This document shows, one piece after another, positions 21,601-32,300 of a stretch of 64,000 nucleotides of DNA; within the stretch, counting starts at the first letter, position 1, and each line of letters begins with the position of its first letter. A program made the position numbers and the translations under genes. Source of the stretch: Acanthornis magna (Eukaryota > Chordata > Aves > Passeriformes > Acanthizidae); NCBI GenBank assembly GCA_036785705.1, contig JAWUZG010000159.1, positions 1,116,001 through 1,180,000 on the forward strand. The letters are read 5' to 3'. The notes under the pieces are model-generated. The model made no database searches, was not told the origin of the DNA, and saw nothing but the letters and a program-made list of their open reading frames with translations.

Positions 21601-23834
21601 TGCAGGGCTCCCCGTGCCAGGGCAGAGCAGACAGGGATGCAATGTTGTTTACGATCTGTCCCTGAACCCAATGCCTCTTTTGAGCCCTGGTTTGTTTGTT
21701 CAGGGCTGGAGTCTGACCAAAGCAAGCCTTCTTGGGCAGCTCTGCTGAAATTTGGGAAGCTGAGGAACAACAGCAAAAAATAAAATAGCTGCAAGCTGCC
21801 TCTAAAAGGAGAGAGCCATGCTGCAGGATGGGGTGGGATTGTTGTGATGGGATGGATGGATAGAACAGAATGGGGATGGGGATGGAATGGGGTACTGGCT
21901 GCCCAGTGCTCCACTGCCCTGTGCTCCTTGGGGCTGCAGTGAGGAGTGTTGCTGCCCACAGCTGCCCAGATGTGCAGTCCCAATTTGCCTGTGGCTGCGT
22001 GCTCTGGACAGGGCCATGTGCACCCGTGGTGGGACCCCCGGTCCCCTGCCTTGCTTGGCCATACAAAGGCTACCCTCATCCCGAGGGAAGCTCAGAGCTG
22101 GCCTGGGCACACAGGGCACAGGGACACCAGAGCACAGGGACACCAAGGCAGAGAGAGAGCTGAGGGCACAGGGACCCCAGGGCACAGGGACCCCAGGGCT
22201 GTGTGCACCAGCAGATCCAGAAGGTCCTACAGTCGTGGAGATTCAGTGCTACCAGCCAGGTTGTCACTGACCCTGCTGACCCCTTTGCAACACCCTGGGC
22301 TGGCTTCCAGCAGAGCCATGGTTCAGTGTTTTCCCAGCTCTTGAGGAATTTGTTCTCTAGGATGGCTGAGGGGACAAGGAACAATGTCCTGCACGTTTCT
22401 GCTGCCTGCCCTGTCCCACACAGCCAGGGTGGCTACCCGAGCAGCGTGGCTGGCACAGGCCATCCCCAGGACCCCCACTCAGTGTGTTGGCCCCACCCTG
22501 GTCCCTGAGTGCTGCAGGGGCTCAGCGCATACCAGGGGCATCACCCAGGAAATGGGGGTGAAGAGGAACACAGGTCCCATTGCACCCTGGTTGGACACCG
22601 CAGGACATGGATGTGGCTCTGCTGGGCCAGTGACAGCTGGGGACAAGCCACTTCCCCTCATATCAGTGCAGGTACCCAGTGTTCCTGCACAGGGCATGGG
22701 GTTCAGGGCCCCCAGGGATGTGTCCCCCGGGACGAGCTATTCCTGGGTCTGACGCAGGCAGCCGCGCTCAGCTGGTGGGGGCTCCAGGAAGGAAATGCTG
22801 CTTCCTGCCTCAGGCATTGGGGATGGGGCGAGCCAGTGGTGGCTGCAGGGTGGCAACCCTGGGGGTACACAGCCTCTCTGGTGTGGCACCCCACTGCCCC
22901 CACCCTGCACCAGCCATAGGCCACCCGGGAGCTGTGGGTCCCACACAAAGTCTCACCAAGTGCTGGGAGCTTTTGCAAAGCCCCTAAGAGGAAAAATGAT
23001 TAAGCTGGGGAGATTTCGGTACCCCTGCCCTTGGGACCTCGTCCTGCCACTGGCCAAGCCCCTTCCCAGTATCCTTGCCTGGAACTTGCAATGCTGATCC
23101 CCAAGGGATACTTGGCACAGCTAACCCAGTCAGGACCATGAGGAGCCATATGGCAAGGATGGACAGGGAATACAGCCTCAGTGGGAAGTGATCTGGGTGA
23201 ATGACCTGCAGCACCCAGAGCTGCAGCACCTGCAGAAGCCGCAGCACGCATCCCCCTCACGGAGACAGTGCCTGATGCCAGTTGTACACCTGCAGGGAAA
23301 AGCTGAGCTGGATGCTCCGGTGGGCACAGGCCCCAATGCCCATAGCTGTGCCACAGAGATGCTGCACGCGTGGGTGCTGGACACAGACCCCTGCCCACAC
23401 CACCCCGCTGCCAGTCCCCCCCCACCCCATATCCCATATCCCATATCCCATATCCCATATCCCATACCCCATATCCCATATCCCATATCCCATACCTCAC
23501 ACCCCACACAGCCTACCTTCAGCAGCCACTGGGTGCTGTTCTCCAGGATCCTCTCGAGGTGCCGCAGGCGCTGCGCAGCCCCGTGCCCGGCGGTGCCCGC
23601 CGGCGAGTCCCTCTGGAGCAGCACGTTGGCCGGGCCGGGGACAGCCCCGGGGGCGGCCGGGCAGGGCAGCGGCTCGGCCTCGGGCAGCACGAAGGTGTAG
23701 CTGCAGTGGCCGTGCTGCACGCGGTGGTAGCGCCGGCGGCCGCCGCCCTCCAGCGCCCGGCGCTGCGCTCCGGCAGCGCACAGAGCCGTCGTGGCACAGG
23801 TCAGGGCCACGAGGCCGAGGCTGAGCGCCCGCAT
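15677..23834 (-). CDS. ANGPT4: Angiopoietin-4, nine coding exons
   Basis: Secreted Tie-receptor ligand acting on vascular endothelium. Minus-strand exons: 23834-23517, 19241-19086, 18865-18744, 18438-18206, 17732-17617, 17196-17095, 17016-16850, 16054-15924, 15837-15677; all introns are GT-AG and the phases join one frame of 501 residues (human ANGPT4 is 503). Residues 1-20 form a signal peptide, followed by the clustering segment with [13 protein letters not shown], coiled-coil residues about 85-275 (exons 1-4) and a fibrinogen-like domain about 286-501. That domain keeps the calcium/cysteine block [11 protein letters not shown] (432-442), WWFDACG (450-456) and the GPSYSL...MMIRP ending. The loop that is TAG in Ang1 and PQR in Ang2 reads PAR (466-468). 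Gene order, flanked by FAM110A and RSPO4, argues for ANGPT4 rather than ANGPT1 or ANGPT2. Confidence 0.94.
18000..18101 (+). mobile_element. CR1 LINE 3' fragment in ANGPT4 intron 4
   Basis: The sequence has the characteristic CR1 3' end: CTAGTGGAAGGTGTCCC, then a GATGAGCTTTAAGGTCCC-type stretch, ending in TCTATGA/ATTCTATGA repeats. It is a roughly 100 bp 5'-truncated copy in plus orientation, opposite to ANGPT4, between exons 5 and 4. Confidence 0.85.
19572..19618. repeat. TGGCAT hexanucleotide repeat in ANGPT4 intron 1
   Basis: About six tandem copies of a GGCATT-type six-base unit, degrading to GGCACT and AGCATC at one end, lie in the 4.3 kb first intron. Confidence 0.8.
20140..20305. repeat. 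Minisatellite of about 33-40 bp units in ANGPT4 intron 1
   Basis: Four to five diverged copies of a unit built around GCAGTGNNGGGATGNTNGGCA followed by a GTGGCGGGCAGGCA-like half can be aligned by eye. Copy borders are uncertain because of divergence. Confidence 0.6.
22108..22199. repeat. 17-bp tandem repeat in ANGPT4 intron 1
   Basis: A unit close to GGGCACAGGGACMCCAG recurs four times, two copies on each side of a short AGAGAGAG-containing spacer. Two copies near 22155-22190 are almost identical. Confidence 0.7.
23427..23495. repeat. CCCATAT heptanucleotide satellite beside the ANGPT4 exon 1 donor
   Basis: About ten tandem copies of a seven-base unit, with two CCCATAC variants, occupy the start of ANGPT4 intron 1. 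On the transcribed strand the unit reads ATATGGG, and the array starts 21 bases after the exon 1 boundary at 23517. Confidence 0.92.
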
Positions 23835-23990
23835 GGCGCGGGGGTCCCCGCGGGGCCGGGGTGCCACGGCAGGGATGCGCCGGCAGCTCTCTCCGTGCCG
23901 GGATGGGTCAGTGGGCGCTCGCCGCCGCGTCCGACCGCGGCGATTTCGGCATTTCCTCCCTCTGAGCCGGCGCTGGCCGCCCCGGCCTTT
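23540..23990. promoter_or_regulatory. ANGPT4: CpG island over ANGPT4 exon 1 and promoter
   Basis: CpG-dense sequence spans the first coding exon, the short 5' leader and the TATA-like element. It ends abruptly at an A-rich tract (about 24003-24055). Confidence 0.6.
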
Positions 23991-23993
23991 TAT
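23986..23993 (-). promoter_or_regulatory. ANGPT4: TATA-like box of ANGPT4
   Basis: ATAAAAGG on the minus strand lies about 150 bases before the ATG at 23834. A start 25-30 bases downstream would give a leader of about 125 bases. An ATG near 23952 on the same strand opens a 14-codon upstream frame that may or may not be inside the transcript. Confidence 0.5.
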
Positions 23994-24002
23994 CGCCAGC
24001 CG

Positions 24003-24185
24003 TCGCAGGGGGAGAGGGGAGGGAAAAAAAAAAAAAAAGAAAAACAAAGGAAAAAATCTGTTTAAAAACAATACTTCTATCTTTTTTCTTTCCTCTGGGT
24101 CCACTGCGCGGAGATCAAGTTTCACACGTGATCTATAAATGCCTCTCTCTCTCTCTCTTTCTCACACACACACACACAAAAAACC
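24003..24185. repeat. A-rich tract and (CT)n(CA)n microsatellite upstream of ANGPT4
   Basis: An A15 run with further A-rich sequence at about 24004-24055 is followed by CT dinucleotides and then CA dinucleotides at about 24142-24178. Together they border the ANGPT4 CpG island on its upstream side. Confidence 0.8.
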
Positions 24186-25031
24186 ACTCTCACACACATT
24201 CGCACACGCAGCCCCGTCCCTTCCCCGGTCGTTCTCTGCACAACTCATCGCACATCCCGGGCCGGGCAGCGCCACGGCAGCATCGAGCCCTCCCACCCTC
24301 CAGCCCTGCACCCAGCGAGTCCCCCCGATCCCCCAGCTACACCCAGGCACCCCATCCAAGGCAGCACAGCTCCCTCCCCAAGTCGCGCCTATTTATAATG
24401 CCAGCGGGAGCCAGGCCTGGATTTGGCTGTTCTGGCCATGGGATGAGCCCGTGGGGACCAGGACGGGGGCTGTGTCCCAGGCAGAGCTTGGCAGGACACA
24501 GCCAGACTGTGCGTGGGGCTCGGCGTGCCCAGATCCCAGGCCAGGGGTCTGCTGTGGGCTGATGGATTCTGACCAGAACTCGGGATCAGCACATCTGCCA
24601 CCCCACGTACTGGGATAGGATCTAGGCTATGTCCCCCAGGAGGGGACAATCCCAGTGTTGGGGACAGGCTGACAAAGGGATGCCCAGGCATCTCAGCAGA
24701 GGGGGATTTTCTCCACCAGCCAGAAAAAGCCCCTGGTGATTCCCAAACGCTGTGGAATGGCAGTCCCAATGTCTGGGGACACTTGCTGCTTGCTCCCGTG
24801 CTGGCTTAGGCAACGAGCAATGCTTGTGGTACTTTAAATAAAGACTTGAAATAAAATCTTTTCCCAGTATCCCAGTGCTGGGGGGCGAGGGCAGGGTCCC
24901 CCCCGCAGGGACTCAAGCTGCAGAGCTGGGGAATGCGGGATTACACCGTGGTCACAGCCAGCATCCCAGTCTCCCTCTGGCAGCAGCTCGTGGGAATGGG
25001 GAAAACAGGGACGCAGGAGCGATGCCGGGGG
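24186..25031. other. Short intergenic gap between ANGPT4 promoter and RSPO4 3' end
   Basis: No gene recognised. Two plus-strand AATAAA motifs at about 24837-24858 stand about 180 bases from the minus-strand signals used to place the RSPO4 3' end, so a plus-strand non-coding transcript could end here, but nothing else supports one. Confidence 0.4.
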
Positions 25032-25046
25032 TTTAATCCATTTATT
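25032..25046 (-). other. RSPO4: Candidate poly(A) signals for RSPO4
   Basis: On the minus strand AATAAA (25046-25041) is followed four bases later by ATTAAA (25037-25032). They give RSPO4 a 3' UTR of about 1.3 kb after the stop at 26322. The downstream GT-rich element is weak, so the assignment is tentative. Confidence 0.5.
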
Positions 25047-26321
25047 TGTCATGAAGCGATTGGAGGAGCTGCTCCAGCAGCTTTGTGCCGGTTCTGGGGC
25101 TGGCTCGATGCTGACACCCAGCGCTCCCGACCTGAAGGGTCTGTGCAGCCCCCGCAGCTCCGACACCCCGCGGCCAGCCCCGGCCTCCTCCTGCTCACGC
25201 TCAGGGCAGGGACTGGGAGTTCAGTCCCAAATGCAAACCCCAAACGCAGAGCTGCCTGTGGCTGGGGCAGCGATTTGAGCACATATATGGTAAATATACC
25301 GATACAGCCCTCTGTGCCTGTGGACACACAGAGCGTGGAAGGGAGGGACAGGCTGGCATGCCTGGGCTCAGGACCCCACGGTTGTGCCCCCGGTGATGGC
25401 TGGGAGGGGACTGCAGTGTTGCTTCCAACACATACTGGTTTGGGGATGCAGGACACAGCAGCATCCCCTGGCCGGGCAGGCACTTGCACTGTTTGTGACC
25501 CCATCCTAGACCAAACACAGTCATGGTCGCCCCAAATTCCTATGCCCATATACAGCTGAGACAGAAGCTCTTCGAGCCTCTCTGTGAGCCTGAGGGTGGC
25601 AGGATTTGGCCCATGGAGATGCTGAATGCTGGGCTGGCATGGTCCCCAGAAGGGATCTCAGTGTGGGGGTCCAGCTGCCCTCCGAGCCCCAGGACAGCAG
25701 GATTTGGCCCTTGGTTGTGCTGGCAGGGATGCTGAGCACCAGGTTAGGCTGCTGTGAGCAATGGCATGGCCCCCCAGTGGGGTCCCAACCCTGGGGTCCC
25801 AACCCTGGAAGCCCTGCTGCTTCCCATGCTGGTGGCTGAGGATGGGGGACACTATCCAGCACCTGGAGCAGCTCAGTGGTGCACTGTGCCCCCCAGCATT
25901 CCCATAAAATCAGGACCCTGTGGAGCGAGGGCATCTCCCAGCCCTGGGGGACAGTATCCAGGCAGGCATCAGCTTCATTTGCAGGGTCCAACCCCTGGTC
26001 TAACCCCATCCCACTCGTCTGGAGGAAGGGAAGGGATGAAGCAGGCTAGGGGAGAGGGAAGACCAGAGGAATAAAGGAGCCACCCCCTCCCCAAGCCCTA
26101 GGGCTTTGCTTTGGACATTGCAAATTAGATTTTCTGAAAAGGAAATGTTTTACAGGCCATAAATTTTCTCAAAAGAAAAGGGGGATGGGGGAGCAGAGAA
26201 AATTGTGCAACTTTTTTTTCTGTTTGTGGATGGAAAAACAGGGGTGATGTGGCCAGAGCACCGTGGCAGGAGCTGGTTGGGAGCTCCTGCCGTGGTGCTC
26301 CAGCTCCCATGCTGGTGCCTG

Positions 26322-29300
26322 CTAGGTGCCCGTGTGCCGTTCTGTCTTCGGCTTCTTCTGTCGCTTTTTGCCTTTATTTTTGGGTTCAGTTTTCTCTGCA
26401 ACAGAAAAAGAAGGAGAAAAGGCAGGCTTGCTTGTTACCCAGGCAACATGATCTGACCTGAGCCCCATCCATGGGATGCCGATCCCATATCCTCCCTCAG
26501 GGTGTTAGTGCTGGACCCAGTTTCTGATTTTGGGGACCCCAGAGCTCTCTCCAGGTCATGAAACAGCAGCATAGGTCTGTGGGAGGTCTGGGTGTGCCGG
26601 TGGCGTGGGCAGAGGGACACTGGTGTGTTGTCCCCACATCTCCCATGGCTGGACTCTAAATCCTGATACCCCAAAACCCCCAGAAATGGACTGGGGCAGC
26701 TCAACCAAAGCAGAAGCAGCCTGGTGTCATCTGAACTTTCCTCTGAGCAAGGACCGTGGATGTCAGAGAGGGACGGTGTCTGCACCAACACCCCCAAGCC
26801 ATGGCACAGCCATGCTTAGCTGTGCCATGGTGTGGGAATGTGCCCCCCTTCTCTCTGGAGAGGAAGGTGGGAAGGTGCTGCCCACCACCATGGGACCCCA
26901 ACAGCCCCTGGGAGGATTTGGGCATGGTGGGAAACAATGTGGCTTTGGGGTACATACGCATAGGTGCTAATGCTCTCCCTGTGGATGTCCCTGCACGTGT
27001 GGATGGTCCCCATCCCAGTGGCATAACCAGTGTGCTGGTGGAGCCTGGGTGCATCCCAGTACGGTCAACTCACTGTCAGCTTTCCAGGGTTGGGCTGTCG
27101 GGACCCAAATCTCTGCTCACCCCGAAAAGCTGCCCCACACACCCTCCAGCTGGCTGAGGTGTTGGTGCTGAGACACCAAAGAAACAGGGATTCAGGATAA
27201 ACCCTGCTGTGCTACAGGCTCTAGTGGGAGGGGGAGTTCATGCTAAGGAGCAGAATGGTTGCCCCAAAAACTGGGCAGCTTTGTCTGTCCTTGCCCCACT
27301 GTGCCCACTCCAATTAGAGTGACATGGGGGGGTTCAGTGGTGCATGGGGCACAAGGGACTGTGATTGTCCCTGGTGCTGCGTGTGCCAGCACTGTTGTCC
27401 CCAGTCCCTTCTGAGGGCTCCAGTTCTTGTCCTGCCTGGCTGTTTCTCGGCTCTGATCTCCCAGACAGTTGCCACCCACAAAGGAGAGGGCACGGCACGC
27501 ACGCCAAGCGTCTGGAGAGTGGGACAGACACCCAAGGCAGATTTACAGCAGCGCGAGGGGTTTGTGCCACGGCCAAGTGCGGCAGCTTTTCCCTTCCAGC
27601 CGCCTGGATGGCTCAGAAGTGGTGGCACAAATCTCTCATCACACGGTCGGGTCCGGCCGCCTGCCCTGGCTCGCCTGGGCTGGGGGTGTCTCGGATGCAT
27701 CAAGTGAACTCCTCGTCCTCCTCCAGCATCTGGATCCCATAACCCAGCACTTGGCCAGGCGGGCAGGAGCCTGGGAGCGAGGGCAGATGCACGCTCTGCC
27801 GCGGCAGGGACGCCGAACAGCCTGCCCAGCAGTGGGAGACATGGAGGGGCTGCTCTCTCCTGCAGGGGCTGCCTGGGGGACACTCATGGGATTCCTTCTG
27901 CTGGACGGGGGACAGGCCTGTCTCTGAAGCTGATCCCAGATTAGCAGCCTCAAGAGTAGAGTCCTGCCAGTCACTGAGCCATCACCATAGTCCCAGGGCT
28001 TCCAGCTTGCAGGAGCAGGAGCCTGGGCAGAGGCAGGAGGCCTAGAACTTTTCTGGGGTACCAGTGCCTTTCCAGTCACCTCACAAGTTGAGGTGACCCC
28101 AAAACACCGGCACAGCAGTCCCTACCACTGTGTGCCAGGCAGAGCTGGGCATGGGCACTGTGCTCCAGAGCAGCCTGTCTTCCCACACCAAATTTCTCGC
28201 ATCAAACTGTCACCAGCTCTGCGGGTCTGGAGCTGGCACAGACCAGCAGGGAGGGGAACATCCTCAAAATCGATGCCACCTGGCACCCCAAAAACATGAA
28301 TTAGGACCTGGGTGGGGAAGGGAATCAGCTCCTCTGCACTGTCAGCAGGAAAATATTATTTATGATTGATGGTGCTGGGATGAAGCCACTCTCCTGGCTC
28401 CATGGCCCCCGCCCAGCACGCATGTCCTCTGCTGTTGCCCCCCTTCATCCTTTTTCTCTCCACCCTCACAGTCCTGTCTTCTCTGATCCCCGCCACGCTG
28501 GCGGTGCCGGCCGGCTCATCCCACGGCCCAGAGTGATCCCGCAGCTCTGAACCGCAACCCTTGGTGGCTCAGATCTGCTGCCAGGCACTACAGATCGGTA
28601 TCTCATGCATCCCCCTTTCTGCCAGTTATTAAGTGGAGATTTATTAGGGTAGCTCAGTCCAGATGCTTGCATCCAAAAATGACATCAGCCACGTCCTGGT
28701 TCCCATCGCCAGCCCTGCACCCGCGCACGCACTGCCCGCACGGACCCTGCAGTGGGGTTGGTGTTGTGAAAGGTGGGGGAATCCCTGAGCCAGGGAGCCC
28801 CCAACCTGGGGATGAGGTGGGGGGAAGCGCAGGAGCACGAGTAAACATCTGGCCAGATGAGCCATGGAGGGGGATTCTGCCCTGGGGTATTTCCCAAAAA
28901 CTTTGGCCATCAGAAATCCCCTGGGTGATGCCCTCCTGCTCCATGAGCACTCCAGCTTTTGGGGAGCTCAGAGGTTTTTGCAGGAACCTCCCCTGTGTGT
29001 CTCAACCCTCCTTACTCACAGCTGCGGTGCAGAAGGCCTCCCTTCACATCGTGGCAGGATGGGAGCTGGAGCTCGGCAGCCTCATCCCACCACGGCAGTT
29101 CATGCCAGTGCCCAGCCCAGCCCAGCATGGACGGGGACACCAGCTGGTCCCAGGCAGTCTCGGTGTTTGCCAGGTGGGAGCAGCCAGTCCTAGGGCTGCT
29201 CAGCACATGTGCCTGGGATGACAGATTTCCCCACAATTTCAAAATGCTTGGGAGATGACAGCATAGCTCGCCGGCCACTGCCAGACCCCTGCTGCCACCG

Positions 29301-32300
29301 GCCTCCTGCAGTGTCCCTCGGGCTCACTTTGGAGGGCCACGAAGCTGCCCCCAGCCCCGCTGGCGCGGCGCTCACCTCCCGGGCAGTGCTTCTTCATGCG
29401 GCACCTCCTGGTCTCCAGCAGCGCGGGGCAGGCGGTGCCCTCCTCCCGGGCAGCCTCCGGCACCTCCCGCACCCGCGTCTCCACACCCCACTTGCAGCCG
29501 CAGGTCCGGCTCTCGTGGCTGCAGGCGCTCCACTCGCTCCACGGCCCCGGCTCGCACGTCTCTGCGGGGACAGAGCAGCAGAATGGGATTGGTGGCCCCT
29601 CGGCGCCAGGCACGTCCCCAGGGGCGGCGGGCACGGGGTGCGGGTGCTGCTTACCTTGGCACTCGCGGGTGCCGGGCTCTGCCGCAGTGCCGGGGGGGCA
29701 CTGCCGAAAGCACTGGCCCTTGTACAAGTAAAACTTGTCCTTGCACTTCATGCAGAAGTCTTTGCTGAAGCAGCTCTCGCAGCTGGGCGACCTGCACTCT
29801 GCCGGGAGGGACGGCCGGTCAGCGGGACAGCCTGGGGGACGTGGCACCCTCGGCACCCAGCGGGGACCCAAAACCTACGGGGTCCAGGCTGCAGTTCTGG
29901 GCAAAGAAAAAGGGGACGAAGCCCTCCATCCCGGCCGCCCCTGGATCCAGCACCACCAGGGATGCTGTGGGAAATGAAGCCATCGCCCTTCCCACAGCAC
30001 TGGGACCCGAAGGGTGGCGAGGGGAGCAGGGGGCACCAGTAGGAGAAGGGGGACCCCGGCTGGCGCAGGACGTACTTGTGCATCTGTTGACCTCCAGACC
30101 CCGCACACCAAAGTAGCCCGGGGGACAAGTGTGGACGCACATCCCGTACTGGCGGATGCCGTCCCTCCAGATAAGCAGGAAGAGCCGGTGGTGGCAGGTG
30201 ATGCAGCCGTTGTCCTCAGAGCACAGGATGCAGCCCGTGCAATTTTCCAGCAGGCCGGCACTCGCTGCAGGGACAAATGGAGGAGAGGGGCTGTGGCACA
30301 GGTGCTGAGGTGCCAGGAAGGGTCCCAGCCCCTCGGCAGCCCCTCTCTGATGCACCAGGGTGACAGCACTGTCCCATCTCCCTGTAAATACCGCCCCATC
30401 TCTCTCTTCTGCTCAAATCCCCACCTCTGCTCATGCTGGCAGCCTGGGGACACATGGAGCCATTGCTCCTGGTTTGGTCATCACTGATGGCCTCCATCAC
30501 TCTAAGATCCAGGCTGAGGGTTTGCCCCATGCCCAGCACTGCCCATGGATGATAGCCTGAGCCACATCCCAAGCTAGCCTTGCCCATCCAGTGGGAAGTG
30601 GAACAACCACCGGGTCAGTGGGTAGAAATATGCCCTGACCTGGATTAATCAGTTGATGCCTGTTAAGTGTCAGAGGACAAAGATCATTTGGATCTGTCTG
30701 TTTGCTCAAGAGCCTCTACTGCTTCCCTGGCTGCCTGTGCTGTACTCCCAGCCTGCGGGAAGGTGACCGACCCCGAGGTGGGCTCTGTTTCTAGGGACAA
30801 GGACAGGGTACCGACACCCACCAGCCCACAGAGACACTGCCAACCACTCCTACTCCCCAAGCCCACAGAAAAGCAGCCTGGAGGGATGCTCCTGGCACAG
30901 GGGCACTTTGGGAGCTGGGGAGCTAAGCACTGAGCTCTGAGGGCTACACATGCTGTGTCTGTTTGCAACCCCAGGCTGGCTGGGCATCATGAAAGGGCCC
31001 ACTGAACTCCTGCATGCAGGCATCCAACGCCTTCACCATAGCCCTATGTTGGGAAGTGTTTGCTTGGCTCTCGTACCACGGGCTGAGTAGCGGTGACAGT
31101 GCCAGCAGCCCTGGTACAGAATGCTGAGGACCTGGGCTCTGCAGAATCATAGAATCACAGAATGCTTGAGTAGCGGTGACAGTGCCAGCAGCCCCGGTAC
31201 AGAATGCTTCGGACCTGGGCTCTGTAGAATCATAGAATCATAGAATCACAGAATGGTTTGGGCTGGAAAAGACCTTCAAGATCATCTCGTTCCAAACCCT
31301 CTGCCATGGGCATGGACACCTTCCACTAGACAAGGTTGCTCCAAGCCCCATTCACCTGCCAGGTGCTGCCCGGCATGGACATGCACTCAGCCCTGGGAGC
31401 AATGCCTGGCTCCCTCTGACCCCAGGAGCTGCATCAGAAGTGTCCCACGGCTGTGGGGCTGGGGCAGAGGTGCTGGAGAAGCTGGGGAGATGCTGGCAGA
31501 GGATTCTGGCTGACAATTATGACAGCCCTGTGTGCTGGTCCCTGGCACATGCCAGTCCCTGGTGCTGTGGTGTCATGCAGTCATCCCCAAGCTGGCTCAC
31601 CCCAGTCACTTTGCTGCAGCACACTGTCTGGGACAGCAGCACTGCCAGAAGCCTTCATTAGAGCTGCATCTGCTGGGAGCGCTAACGAAGCACCTTGGAT
31701 CCATTAAGTTGTTATGGTCTCTGTTACATATTTACCAAACGCTGACAACATTTGTGTTCCTGGCTGCAGCTGGAGCGGCTTCCCTGGAGACCCATGGATT
31801 TACGAGCCTTTTCCCTTCCCTAATTCTTTTTGATATTTAGGGGCTTTTTTGCTGCTCTTCTTCCACCCCTAGCGAGGCTAGAGAAGATGGGGGACCTTCT
31901 GGGTAGGCTCTGGGACCTCTTTCCTCTCACTGGCTTTGGAAACAGCCCTGTGGTATGGAGCTGGAAGAAGTGGGGTCGTGCTCTTCCACTCCACAGTGCT
32001 GCTGGCATGGCACATGTCTCTGCCACCGGGAGTGACACTGGGAGCCACCACAGAGCACAACAGAACGTTGTGCTCACGCCGAAACCATGGGATCGAGGAT
32101 TAGAGACAAGTAGTGGGTCCTTCTCCTGCCCAGTGGTGATGGCAGAGTGCAGGGCTGAGCTGGGATGGGCACTGGGCAGGGGGCACAGTGGGTACCTGAG
32201 CTGTGCTGGACATGGGTGTGACACCCCCCATCTCTGTCCACCCTGCGCCCAGTCCTGCTGGGAACTGGGAGTCTCCAGGGCACTGGACTGACCAGACCAG

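Noticed and set aside
23427..23495. Regularly spaced repeats resembling a CRISPR array
   Set aside because: Units are seven bases with no spacers, in a eukaryotic intron; it is a microsatellite. The other tandem arrays likewise lack spacers.
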